Shown piece by piece: positions 40,795 through 53,439 of a stretch of DNA of 64,000 nucleotides. Below the pieces are notes generated by a model that saw only the letters and a program-made list of their open reading frames with translations, had not been told where the DNA came from and searched no databases. A program made the translations under genes and the position numbers. Each line of letters opens with the position of its first letter. The first letter of the stretch is position 1. The DNA comes from Neocallimastix lanati (nom. inval.) (taxonomy: Eukaryota > Neocallimastigomycota > Neocallimastigomycetes > Neocallimastigales > Neocallimastigaceae), in NCBI GenBank assembly GCA_016946835.1, contig JACVTC010000082.1:467501-531500 (forward strand). The letters are read 5' to 3'.

Positions 40795-41223
40795 TTTTGT
40801 TATTAATTAATTAATTTTAAAATTTTATTTAATTTATTATTTTTTTTTTAATATAAATAAAGTTTATATTTAAAAATTTTTTGTGTCAAAAAATTATAAT
40901 TATTATTATTTTTATTATTTGTTTTTATTTCTAAAATTAACATTTGATAAATAATTAATCTTAAATTAATATATAATATTTATATATTAAGTAAATGTAT
41001 ATATACATAAATTTATTATAAAAGTTATGACGTCATCTGTATTTTATGTTTAATATTCATATTTCTATTTTCTATTTTAGAAATAAATGTAATTACATTA
41101 AATAATTTGGATTTTTTTTCAAAATAAACAATTAAAATAAATAAATAAATAATTAAATAATAATTAAATAAATCATATACAAATTTAATATAGTTCTTAA
41201 GTGTGTACTGTATAGCTAGTCAA

Positions 41224-41306
<83 letters not shown>

Positions 41307-41737
41307 ATTATTATTAATTATTATTATTATTATTACATTTACATCTACATTTGCACATAAAATTAATTGTACATGATATTTTAAATTTAAAAGCTATTAC
41401 CTAATCCTTTATAAAAATTAATTCTAATTATTTAATTACAACGAATATAATTGAAATTCTATTTCTATGAGCATTTCCTTAATATATATATTATATATAT
41501 ATATTATATATTATATACTATTTTCTATTTATTTTATACATATTTTTTTTTTATTTAATTATTTTTTATATAAATTATCAAATACTAGTATAAATAAAAC
41601 AAATAAAAAAAAAAATAACTAAATATCTACCCAATATATTCAATAGCTTTAAAACAATTTTTAACATAAAAATACAATAACGATTATAGTATTTAATATA
41701 TATCATTTTTAAATTTTCCTTTTTAACCAAAAAATAC

Positions 41738-41769
<32 letters not shown>

Positions 41770-42690
41770 ATAAATAAAATTAATATTTATTAATAAAATT
41801 ATATTTAATTAAAATTTTAATATATATACTCTTATTCTATAATAAACCAAAAAAAATAAAATAAAAAAAAAAATAAAAAAAAATTTCACTATTTTAATAT
41901 AATTATCTCATCAAATTAATATATGGGTAATTAAGGGTTTTTTTTTTTTTTTTTTTTTTTTTAGACATATTTGATATTTTAAATTCTCTCTTCATTATTA
42001 TATCAAATAAGCAGTTTGAAGGATACTATTCAATATCTAAAAGAAATTTTTTTTTTATTATTTATATAATCATCGATTTATCAAATAGCTTACCTTACCA
42101 TGTATTAAATATACAATTACAATTTTAGTTTACTAGCAAAATCTTTATACATTATATACTGTTAAATTGCAATATATGCTTAATAATACAAAACAAAATA
42201 GATATTTTATATCTAATTAATATATAATATTTAATTAATATCAAATTAAACATATCATTTAAAACAACACACATTGGTGTTATCAATATATAATAATATA
42301 TTAATGGTTAAATAAATAAATGTTCTAATAATAATAATTACTTAATATGAAATAATGGTAATGAATTTTTAATATATCAATAGCAATTGTAAATTTAATT
42401 TAAAAATAATATTAATTAATGATTTATAATAAATTTTTAATAATAATAATAATTTAAATCATTGTATTAATAATAATATTAATGGTATATTATAATTAAA
42501 TATTAAAAATTATAAAAAATATTTTAAAAGTTATAATTAATTAATATTTTAAAAACATTTTCTTTAAAACCATTCAAAAACTTTTAATAACAATTTAGTC
42601 AAAAAAAAAATAAAATAAAATAAAATAAAATTAAATAATAAACGTATAATAATTCAATAGATTAAAATATTTAAAATACAACAAATATAT
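40236..42690. other. A+T-rich intergenic region
   Basis: No gene recognised. It includes a long (ATT)n microsatellite at about 41224-41335, poly-A at 41744-41766, and a slightly more complex stretch at 42690-42810 that probably belongs to the flank of the next MULE relic. Confidence 0.5.
41224..41335. repeat. (ATT)n microsatellite
   Basis: About 35 ATT units, nearly uninterrupted, with two AATT breaks near the right end. Confidence 0.9.
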
Positions 42691-42904
42691 GTATATTGTT
42701 AAGAGTCGTGCAATATGGGTTTAATAATTATATCAACTTTAATAATATGTTTTAGGACAAAGATTTTCAAATTACATGTTTTTTATACTTTCATAATGTG
42801 GCTTATACATTAATATATATACAGTATGTTTCATTACATTATAAATCCATTTTGAAGTTTATTTCTCATTATTTCACATATTCTAACATATATATATTAA
42901 TAAT

Positions 42905-44115
42905 AAATCAAATTAAATATCTATTTTTGTTGGAAATAAATTATTTAAATAATTATTGAGTGATTCTGAGGCATTGTTTATTGTTTATTATATGTACTCT
43001 GTTATTATAATAATTACAAATTTTCATATCATAACCAACTAAATATGTTTTATAAAAATATTCTAAAAATTTTAAAAATTGACATTAATTATTTTTAATG
43101 GATTTAATTTTAATTATAACAAAAATATCAATTTTGTATTCAGGATTTATAAATGGTAAATTTGAAATAGCTTTATAATAAATAAATAATAAATATATTA
43201 TTATAATTTTTTTTTTTTATTTTTTACTTCATTATAGCATAATTTTTTTTTTTTTAATTTCTAATGGTTTTTTTATAATACCAAATACAATATTTAATAT
43301 TTGTATTAAGAAATATTGTTTTGGCTTGCTTTAGATATGCCCCTTTCAAATTCACATTTCAATTTTTTTTTTTTTGGTTCATTTATAATATTATTGTTAC
43401 ATGTATTAGCATTTTTTTTTTTTTTTGGTTCATTTATAATATTATTGTTACATGTATTAGCATTTTTTTTTTTTAATTTTTCAAATAATATTTTATATGT
43501 TTCTTGTTCTTTATTTTTTAATATTGCAAAAAAAAAAAGTAGTATAAAAACTATCTAATTCTTTAGTATAAGTTCTTGTAATAAATATTTGATAATTAAA
43601 TTTAGGGGGCAAAAAAAAAAAATAGTACTATCAACAAATATATCATCATTATATTCCCTAAATGATTTTGCTTGAAAAGGGGATTGAAAAATTATTAAAT
43701 TAGAATTTTTTATTTTCATAAAATTTTTTCACCTCTCTTTGTTTTATAATATTCAGATTCATTAGGAAATTTCAGTAAATGTTATTACATTGAATGGTAG
43801 TTATTTTTATTTAAATTTTATGATATTTGGGATTGAATTGAATTATATTCTGGACATATAAGTCCCATTTCTTTAGAAATTTTATTATATAGGGGTTTTA
43901 TTTTTTTTCCAAAAGGAATTGAACTTTTTTTTCTTTTTTTTCAATTCCATCTTTAATTTTATGTTTCATTATAGAGAGAGAGACATCGTATTCTTTTTCA
44001 GGATAATTATGTGAACTATCACATTTTAAGATTTTTTTCTTATCATTTTAAATAATAAAAGATTTACATTTATTTATTTTTTTTTATATTCGGTACATTT
44101 ATAAACTTTGGAATT
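42905..44115 (-). pseudogene. Decayed full-length MULE transposase relic
   Basis: The minus strand matches the MULE copy at 2-1303 along most of its length but in shifting frames. It includes the FLYWCH finger end (KCKSFII, then DSSH), LIIFQSPFQAKSF, a first-Asp block now DST, YQIFITRTYTKELDSFYTT, KNKEQETYKILFEKLKKK, CEFERGIS and NASE. It extends further 5' than the window-edge copy, adding part of the finger (SKVYKCTEY). There are many frameshifts, several caused by poly-A expansions inside codon runs. A 51-bp segment encoding NANTCNNNIINEPKKKK is duplicated in tandem at about 43376-43470. The DGT to DST change and frameshifts make it non-functional. Confidence 0.85.
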
Positions 44116-44257
44116 ATCTTTTTCTTATATATGAAAAACTAAATTTATATTTTTAATTGAATATAATAAAAATGTAAAAAAATTTTCATTTCGAAAACAA
44201 TGATCCTTAATATTCTTTAATAAAAATAATATTAGATATTTATTTTATATTATTTTA

Positions 44258-44288
<31 letters not shown>

Positions 44289-44289
44289 T

Positions 44290-44965
44290 TATTTTATTCA
44301 ATTTGTACTTTATATTTATATATCTACTATTTATTTTATTTTATTCAATCTGTACTTTAGATTTGTATATCTACTATTTATTTTATTTTATTTTATTTTA
44401 TTTTATTTTATTTTATTTTATTCAATCTGTACTTTATATTCATATTCTACTATTTATTTTATTTTATTTTATTTTATTTTATTCAATCTGTACTTTATAT
44501 TCATATTCTACTATTTATTTTATTTTATTTTATTTTATTCAATCTGTACTTTATATTCATATTCTACTATTTATTTTATTTTATTTTATTTTATTCAATC
44601 TGTACTTTATATTCATATTCTACTATTTATTTTATTTTATTTTATTTTATTCAATCTGTACTTTATATTCATATTCTACTATTTATTTTATTTTATTTTA
44701 TTTTATTCAATCTGTACTTTATATTCATATTCTACTATTTATTTTATTTTATTTTATTCAATCTGTACTTTATATTAATATATCTACTATTTTATTTTAT
44801 TTTATTTTATTTTATTCAATCTGTACTTTATATTAATATATCTACTATTTTATTTTATTTTATTTTATTTTATTCAATCTGTACTTTATATTAATATATC
44901 TACTATTTTATTTTATTTTATTTTATTTTATTCAATCTGTACTTTATATTAATATATCTACTATT
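44290..44965. repeat. Minisatellite, about 12 units, inverted relative to 46.1-47.5 kb
   Basis: Units read TTCAATCTGTACTTTATATT, then CATATTCTACTATTTATT, then two to five TTTTA pentamers. Variable pentamer number gives unit lengths of about 39-75 bp. The last four units carry TTAATATATCTACTATTTT instead. They are the reverse complement of the units on the far side of the 45.6-46.1 kb spacer. Confidence 0.9.
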
Positions 44966-45598
44966 TTATTTTATTTATTTTATTTTATTTTATTTTATTT
45001 TATTTTATTTTATTTTATTTTATTTTATTTTATTTTATTTTATTTTATTTTATTTTATTTTATTTTATTTTATTTTATTTTATTTTATTTTATTTTATTT
45101 TATTTTATTTTATTTTATTTTATTTTATTTTATTTTATTTTATTTTATTTTATTTTATTTTATTTTATTTTATTTTATTTTATTTTATTTTATTTTATTT
45201 TATTTTATTTTATTTTATTTTATTTTATTTTATTTTATTTTATTTTATTTTATTTTATTTTATTTTATTTTATTTTATTTTATTTTATTTTATTTTATTT
45301 TATTTTATTTTATTTTATTTTATTTTATTTTATTTTATTTTATTTTATTTTATTTTATTTTATTTTATTTTATTTTATTTTATTTTATTTTATTTTATTT
45401 TATTTTATTTTATTTTATTTTATTTTATTTTATTTTATTTTATTTTATTTTATTTTATTTTATTTTATTTTATTTTATTTTATTTTATTTTATTTTATTT
45501 TATTTTATTTTATTTTATTTTATTTTATTTTATTTTATTTTATTTTATTTTATTTTATTTATTTTATTTTATTTTATTTATTTTATTTTATATACTTG
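44961..45598. repeat. Very long (TTTTA)n pentanucleotide repeat, about 630 bp
   Basis: About 120 TTTTA units with only one or two four-base slips (near 44975 and 45560-45585). This is the longest pure repeat in the window. Confidence 0.95.
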
Positions 45599-46134
45599 TC
45601 CTTTTATATTATTACATTCAATTTTTAATTTATTTATTTATTTATACATTTTTTTTTTTTTTTTTTTTTACATATAATTGTATTAAAATTTTTTATGGCG
45701 GTAACAAAAAATTTTACATCACATTAAAAATAAATGGCTTATTGAAAATTTTTATTATAAAAGTTAGGGAAATGCAACACATTCATATAAATCATATAAT
45801 AATGCACTTTAATCAATGTTACAATATATTATTTTTATATGACATCATTTTTAATTTTTAAATGTATCTATTCTAATAATTCATTAGTGTGATATTAATT
45901 AATGATACTTTTTAACCATGAAAATTATTTTTAAATTTCGTTTAAATAGAATCTCCTATATATATATATATATAAAAAGGAATTATATTTAAATAAATTC
46001 TTATCTATTTTCATCCTTTTATCTTATTTAAAAAAAAAATTATATATACATAAATTAAACATAGAATTTTGTAATTTTTAATGAAAAAATTATTATTATT
46101 AATATCAAAAAAAAAAATTAAAATAAAAATAAAA
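45599..46134. other. Spacer between inverted minisatellite arms
   Basis: A/T-rich with slightly higher complexity. It contains ATGGCGGTAAC (about 45695) and AGTTAGGGAAATGCAACACA (about 45764), the latter like the MULE-type end words at 5.6-6.7 kb. No gene seen. Confidence 0.5.
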
Positions 46135-47565
46135 TAACATAAATAAAATAAAATAAAATAAATAGTAGAATATGAATATAAAGTACAGATTGAATAAAAT
46201 AAAATAAAATAAAATAAATAGTAGAATATGAATATAAAGTACAGATTGAATAAAATAAAATAAAATAAAATAAATAGTAGAATATGAATATAAAGTACAG
46301 ATTGAATAAAATAAAATAAAAAAAATAGTAGAATATGAATATAAAGTACAGATTGAATAAAATAAAATAAAATAAAATAAAATAAAATAAATAGTAGAAT
46401 ATGAATATAAAGTACAGATTGAATAAAATAAAATAAAATAAAATAAAATAAAATAAAATAAAATAAATAGTAGAATATGAATATAAAGTACAGATTGAAT
46501 AAAATAAAATAAAATAAATAGTAGAATATGAATATAAAGTACAGATTGAATAAAATAAAATAAAATAAATAGTAGAATATGAATATAAAGTACAGATTGA
46601 ATAAAATAAAATAAAATAAATAGTAGAATATGAATATAAAGTACAGATTGAATAAAATAAAATAAAATAAATAGTAGAATATGAATATAAAGTACAGATT
46701 GAATAAAATAAAATAAAATAAATAGTAGAATATGAATATAAAGTACAGATTGAATAAAATAAAATAAAATAAATAGTAGAATATGAATATAAAGTACAGA
46801 TTGAATAAAATAAAATAAAATAAATAGTAGAATATGAATATAAAGTACAGATTGAATAAAATAAAATAAAATAAATAGTAGAATATGAATATAAAGTACA
46901 GATTGAATAAAATAAAATAAAATAAATAGTAGAATATGAATATAAAGTACAGATTGAATAAAATAAAATAAAATAAATAGTAGAATATGAATATAAAGTA
47001 CAGATTGAATAAAATAAAATAAAATAAATAGTAGAATATGAATATAAAGTACAGATTGAATAAAATAAAATAAAATAAATAGTAGAATATGAATATAAAG
47101 TACAGATTGAATAAAATAAAATAAAATAAATAGTAGAATATGAATATAAAGTACAGATTGAATAAAATAAAATAAAATAAATAGTAGAATATGAATATAA
47201 AGTACAGATTGAATAAAATAAAATAAAATAAATAGTAGAATATGAATATAAAGTACAGATTGAATAAAATAAAATAAAATAAATAGTAGAATATGAATAT
47301 AAAGTACAGATTGAATAAAATAAAATAAAATAAATAGTAGAATATGAATATAAAGTACAGATTGAATAAAATAAAATAAAATAAATAGTAGAATATGAAT
47401 ATAAAGTACAGATTGAATAAAATAAAATAAAATAAATAGTAGAATATGAATATAAAGTACAGATTGAATAAAATAAAATAAAATAAATAGTAGAATATGA
47501 ATATAAAGTACAGATTGAATAAAATAAAATAAAATAAAATAAAATAAAATAAAATAAAATAAAAA
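46135..47565. repeat. 51-bp minisatellite, about 27 units
   Basis: Unit starts at 46521 and 46572 give a 51-bp period. Each unit is AGTAGAATATGAATATAAAG, then TACAGATTGAA, then TAAAA pentamers. The left six units vary in pentamer number; the other 20 are virtually identical, indicating recent expansion. The 17-residue periodic minus-strand reading frame is an artefact of a 51-bp unit lacking stops. Confidence 0.95.
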
Positions 47566-47735
47566 GTAGAAAAAATAAAATAAGAATTAAAATAAAAAAA
47601 AAAAAAAAATAACAAAATTAATTTTTTACTTCATTTTATATAAATAAAAATAAAATTATGTTGGCCAAAAGTAATAAGTGCTATAAGATACATCTATCAA
47701 TTATTATTTATTTATTATTCAATTTTTTTTCCCTT

Positions 47736-48113
47736 TATCTTTTCTGATAATTTATTAATAAAATTCTTTTCTTCCTATATCTTTTCTGATAATTTATTAA
47801 TAAAATTCTTATGCTTTTTTAATTGATCTTTTATTTATTTATTGAAGGATATTTTTAATTTTTAAATATAATTATAATACTTATATAAATTAAAATTTTG
47901 CTATTATATCAATAATATAATATTAATTTATTTATAGAAAACCAGTGTTAATAATTAACTTTAAAATTTTAAACTTTTTTTATATCTTTGATATTTTAAT
48001 CTTTAATTTTGTTTATTTCATTTTTATTAATATTTTCTAAAATTTTAAACTTTTTTTATATCTTTGATATTTTAATCTTTAATTTTGTTTATTTCATTTT
48101 TATTAATATTTTT
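47736..48113. repeat. Two neighbouring tandem duplications (42 bp and 76 bp)
   Basis: TATCTTTTCTGATAATTTAT plus TAATAAAATTCTT occurs at 47736 and 47778. Separately, a 76-bp segment beginning AAAATTTTAAACTTTTTTTA occurs at 47963 and 48039. Copies are nearly identical in each pair. Confidence 0.8.
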
Positions 48114-48254
48114 ATTAACATGTAAATTAAAATTTTATATTAAGGTATTTATGAGATTATATTTTTAAGTATAAAAAAAAAATTTTTTTATTATAATTTA
48201 TATATTCAAAGTCAATATATTAGGTACATAATATTATGTACTTTATACATAAGT

Positions 48255-48813
48255 TATGGATTTATTACATATTCTGAGGCTTTAACTAAATAACAACTTT
48301 ATTATAAAAATATTTAATTTTAATATGATAAACTTTATTCTTAAACACTCCTCCTAGAGTTTTACTTGTAAAAATTTTTAATATAAATTATAATATTTAT
48401 ATTTTATAATTTTTTTTTTTTTTTTTTTTTTTTAATTATTCCTACATCTTTCCTTAAAAATTTTTACATTATCAATTTCTCTAAAGTTATATAAAGAGTT
48501 TGCATTTAAATAGTAATATTAAACCATTTACATGATTTTCATTTGTTTTTATATATTATAGTTTCATTTTCTTTTATTTAATCAGTTCTCTTTTGTGTGA
48601 TGGAATTTTATATCGATACGTCTATATTTGGGATTGGTTGTTTCTTTCTCACTAATGTAGATAGCTTGCTTTATTATCTGCATTTATTGTAAATACATTT
48701 TTAATCAAATTCAAATTCGTAGAATAAATTTTCATATCATCGACAGCATCTTGAACATTTGTTGATACCATAATATTCACTCTCTGAAGTAGATACAGTA
48801 ACGTAACGTTGTA

Positions 48814-48855
<42 letters not shown>

Positions 48856-48905
48856 TACGAAATAGGACTATTTCCTATCATAAATAAGTAACCAGTGGTG
48901 AATTT

Positions 48906-48940
<35 letters not shown>

Positions 48941-49408
48941 TCTCCTCCATAATCCGTATCTATATATACATTTAAATTTAATGTCTTTTCGTGAATTTTT
49001 TATACCATAATTTTTTTTTTTTTTTTTATTACCTTTGAGATATTTTAATATTTTGAGAACATTTTACCAATATTAGAAAGTTGAGTCTTTTGACTTACGT
49101 AAAGCTTTGTTAACATCGAATAAAATATATATGGCTGAGTGTAAATACCAAGATGTAGAAAAAAAACACTCTATAGCTTGCTCATATTTGGTTACATTAA
49201 ATTTCTTCTCTCTCCGGCATCATATTTAAAACAGTTTTATTTTTTTTTCTATGTTAAATTTAGCTGTTTACTTTATTATTTTCAACAAAAATTTGAATTT
49301 ATTTGAGAATTATTATTGTTGTTTTTTATTACATTACTACATATTCTGAGGCTTTAACTAATTAAAAAAATATTTAATTTTTTAATATGATAAACTTTAT
49401 TCTTAACA
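48255..49408 (-). mobile_element. Internally deleted Ty1/copia element with two LTR remnants
   Basis: On the minus strand both ends carry the same about 95-bp sequence: TGTTWAAGAATAAAGTTTAT, then CATATTAAAA, then GTTAAAGCCTCAGAATATGT. One copy starts at 49408 (5' LTR), the other at 48347 (3' LTR). The 3' copy is preceded directly by AGGAGGAG (48355-48348), a classical polypurine tract. Between them lies a fragment of reverse transcriptase/RNase H only, so gag, integrase and most of the RT have been lost. LTR outer ends are not clear. Confidence 0.7.
48590..49240 (-). pseudogene. Ty1/copia RT-RNase H relic
   Basis: Successive minus-strand frames give IYILFDVNKALRKSKDS, NVLKILKYLKG, NYGIKNSRKDIKF, VYIDTDYGGDK, RKFTTGYLFMIGNSPIS, YVTVSTSESEYYGIN, FTINADNKASY and YRRIDIKFHHTKEN. 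In that order these are the end of copia reverse transcriptase and the whole RNase H domain. The Asp of DTDYGGD, the Glu of SESEY and the Asp of NADNKAS correspond to conserved acidic residues. There are at least four frameshifts and several stops. Two homopolymer tracts (48818-48852 and 48909-48939) interrupt it exactly where short Lys- or Ser/Lys-coding stretches would be. Confidence 0.85.
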
Positions 49409-49686
49409 TATTTTCTGAATATTACATTGATTTTTTTTTTTAAAAAAAAAAAAAAAAAATTTATTAAAAATATTTTTAAATATATTAAGATTTCATATAA
49501 AATATATATTTATATAAAAAGGTTTTATAAAAAAAAAATATTTATTAAAATTTATTTGACTTTTTGGATAAATGTATATATATATATAAATAAATAATAA
49601 TAAACTAAATTACATTTTTTTTTATTGAATTATCTGTATATATATAATTTTTTTTCCTTTTTTTCTTTTTATTTTTTTATTATTCA

Positions 49687-49728
<42 letters not shown>

Positions 49729-49749
49729 TTGATAAAGCAGGATTAAAAT

Positions 49750-50497
49750 ATGAGAGTTAATATTTATTTCAAACTAATACTACCATTTTTTATTGGTATG
49801 AAAATTTTTATATTGCATAAATTATGATTAAGAATATTTCAAAAATTTTCATTTTCTTTTTTTAAATATAATAAACGATTAGTTTTTTTTTTTTTTTTTT
49901 TTTTAAAAACAATGATAAAAACAAAAACACAATGAAATAAATATATTAATTTTTTTTTAAAAATTATTATTATTATTAGTATTATCAAATGCAATAAAAC
50001 TTAATATGGCGGTATATTCATTTTTTGATGCATTTACTGAACTATACAGTAGATTCATTAAAGAATTCAATGAGTATTCAATTAAGGAAAACCTTGATAT
50101 TCATTTAGAAATGACCTTATTTTCAATTGTAAATACCACAGAATTTATGCGCGGTTATCCTGCAACAATAGATTATATTCTTAATAGAAAGAATAAAAAA
50201 TATGATTTATTTGTTTTTGATCCAATCTACACTAAGAAATATTCTCCCTTTTTGACTGCCATAGATGACTGGCTTCCAGAATATATTGAATGGTATTCTG
50301 AAGGTGCTTCAGAACAAACATCAAAGTATAAGGGCCATTGGTATAGTCTTGTATGTAATTTAAATTATATAAAAAAAAAATAAATAGATAAAATAAAAAT
50401 AAAATAGAAATAGAAAAAAAAAAAAGTTAATTTAAATGTTTTCTTTATTCAAGAAATAAAATTAAGATTTATCTTTTTATTTTTTTTTTTTTGTTTT

Positions 50498-50535
<38 letters not shown>

Positions 50536-50805
50536 GATTTGAATAAAATTTTTATTATATCAATATTGATAGCCTACATTTCAAAAATATAAAGTTATGT
50601 ATTCAAATTTAGATTACTTAAAGAAGTATAATATGTCAATACCATTGACATGGAATGAATTTATTGACACTGCAGAATATATTTTAGAAAAAGAGCATAA
50701 TTTATATAATAATACCATGCTTGTAGGATATAATGGTTTTTTTCCTAGTAAATAATAATTTTTTTTTTTTATATATATTAATATTTATAGAATTAATAAA
50801 TATAC

Positions 50806-50837
<32 letters not shown>

Positions 50838-51222
50838 TAATCTCATTAAATTTCATTAATATATATAAAAAATTTAATTTGAAATTAAAAATATATATAT
50901 ATATATATATATATATGATATTAGAAAATGAAAATAGTGTATGTTCCTTATATGAATTTGTTTATTCATTTAGAGATGAAAAATCATCTCCATTTCCTCA
51001 TTTTGATAGTGAAACAGCTTATGAAGCTTTAGAAAAATTAGTAGAAGTGAAGAATCGAGTATCATCAAGTAATTTAAATAATAATATATATTGAATATAT
51101 ATTGAATAAAAATATAAAATAATATAATATATATATATTAAAATTAAAGAAAAAAAAATTAAAAAAAGGAATTCTTATGTAAATATTTATTTTTAAAATA
51201 TACATATAAATTATAATATTTA

Positions 51223-51261
<39 letters not shown>

Positions 51262-52825
51262 ATTTTCTTTTAAAATATATAATTCATAAAATATTTTAAT
51301 ACAATAAATAATAATAATAATTGTTATCAATAATGTTTAAAAAGATGATCTATTTTTAGCTGATGAAACTCATAATTTAGGTCTTCTATTTACTGAATCT
51401 ATAATATTTATAAGTTTATGGGATGGTTTTGCCCACCCAAGTTATAAAATGACAGTATTACCTGGAAAAAAACCAGGAATCTCTGGATCAGCTTTATCAT
51501 CACTAAATATTGGAATTCCAAATTTTATTGATAAGAAAAATAAAGAGGCATCCATTCAAGTTCTAAAATTCATTAATTCAAAAGAAGCACAAAAAAAAAT
51601 ATTAAAGGATTTCAACTTATATAGCGCTATTCCAAGTTTGTACGAAGATGATAATGATGAAATTTGTAAGGTTCGAGATTGTCAGTTTGCAAGAAATGTT
51701 CAAGGAATTGATAGACCTATTTTTCAATTTGATAATTATGAAGTATTTTCGACGAAAGTCATAGAAATATTAGATGGTGTATTATTTCATGATAAACCAA
51801 TTAAAGAGGCCATCACTGAACTTGACAATATTTCTAGATTTCATAAATTTTCCATAAATGATGGTAGTTACTCATTAGTTTTGATGATAATAAGTATAAC
51901 TCTTTTAGGATTACTGATCCTAACTCCTATAGTATTATTTATTCCAGCACTTAGAAAATATTTTCTTATTTTTAGTGTATATTCATGGCTAATATTTATA
52001 ATTGGTTTACTGATGATACTTTCCACCGTATTTACTTATTTAGGTGAACTAAAGTCATCTACATGTCTTGAAAGACAAGTACTATTAACTCTAGGATATA
52101 CCTTGATTCTTATTCCTGCATTATTTAAATTAGCTGTAAATTTCCCAAAAATTAATAAATATTCAGATTGGATTCATAATAATAAGTATATATTTATTGC
52201 AATAATTATTGGAATTGAAAGTTTCCTCAATTTATTTTATTTAATATTTCCAATGAAAATAAGGGAATTAGTAATGAATAAGAATGAAAAAAATTTTAGT
52301 AAATGTAGTTTTCATACTGGTGGATTAGTAATAGCATGGATTCAAATTATCATTAAATTAGTATTATACATTCTCATTGATCTACTAATATTTTTAGAAT
52401 GGAATATAAGAAAAATATTTTATAGTACTAGAGTAATTTTACTATTTATTACCATTAATGAATTATTTTTTATCGTATTTATAATATTAAAACATATGTC
52501 CATAAGTACATTTAATGTTTATTATACATTGGAAATTTCACTTATAATTACAATAATATTTATAAACTATATTTATATGTTCGTAATAAGACTATTCCAT
52601 AAAAAATTGGGTGCCATAAAAGATGAAGAAAAATTGATTAATAGTCTTCTTAAATTTAATAATATGCCATCAAATATATCATCCAATATGACATCAAATG
52701 TCGATCAAGAAAAACTTACAGAAACAAAAACAGGAATATCTAATTCAACTTCAACTTCAAAACAAAATTCTAGCATTAGCTCTAAAATTTTAATTTATCA
52801 TTATGCAACAGAATCTTTTAAATAA
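49750..52825 (+). CDS. Solute-binding-protein / class C 7TM receptor fusion
   Basis: Five exons join in frame to 738 aa: 49750-49795, 49980-50350, 50573-50747, 50925-51068, 51345-52825. Exon 1 plus the start of exon 2 give a signal peptide (MRVNIYFKLILPFFIVLSNA). Residues 22-375 resemble a bacterial extracellular solute-binding protein: YDLFVFDPIYTKKYSPFL, GHWYSL, VMYSNLDYLKKYN, TWNEFIDTAEYI, LWDGFAHPSY and KEASIQVLKFINSKEAQKKI are typical. From about 385 there are seven hydrophobic helices, with Cys in STCLERQ and in KCSFHTG placed for the TM3-ECL2 disulfide of class C receptors. A Ser/Thr-rich cytoplasmic tail follows. Neocallimastigomycota are known for such fusions. A sugar or other nutrient sensor is likely; ligand unknown. 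Confidence 0.88.

Positions 52826-53439
<614 letters not shown>

Noticed and set aside
44303-44836. Plus-strand 177-codon frame
   Set aside because: Same minisatellite in the opposite orientation; no ordinary protein composition.
44290-47565. Resemblance to a CRISPR array
   Set aside because: Units have no unique spacers, vary by pentamer number, are nearly all A/T, and the genome is eukaryotic.
46011-47615. Minus-strand 534-codon frame with a 17-residue repeat
   Set aside because: A 51-bp unit is 17 codons long, so the frame is an automatic product of the array. Residue content is purely A/T-codon.
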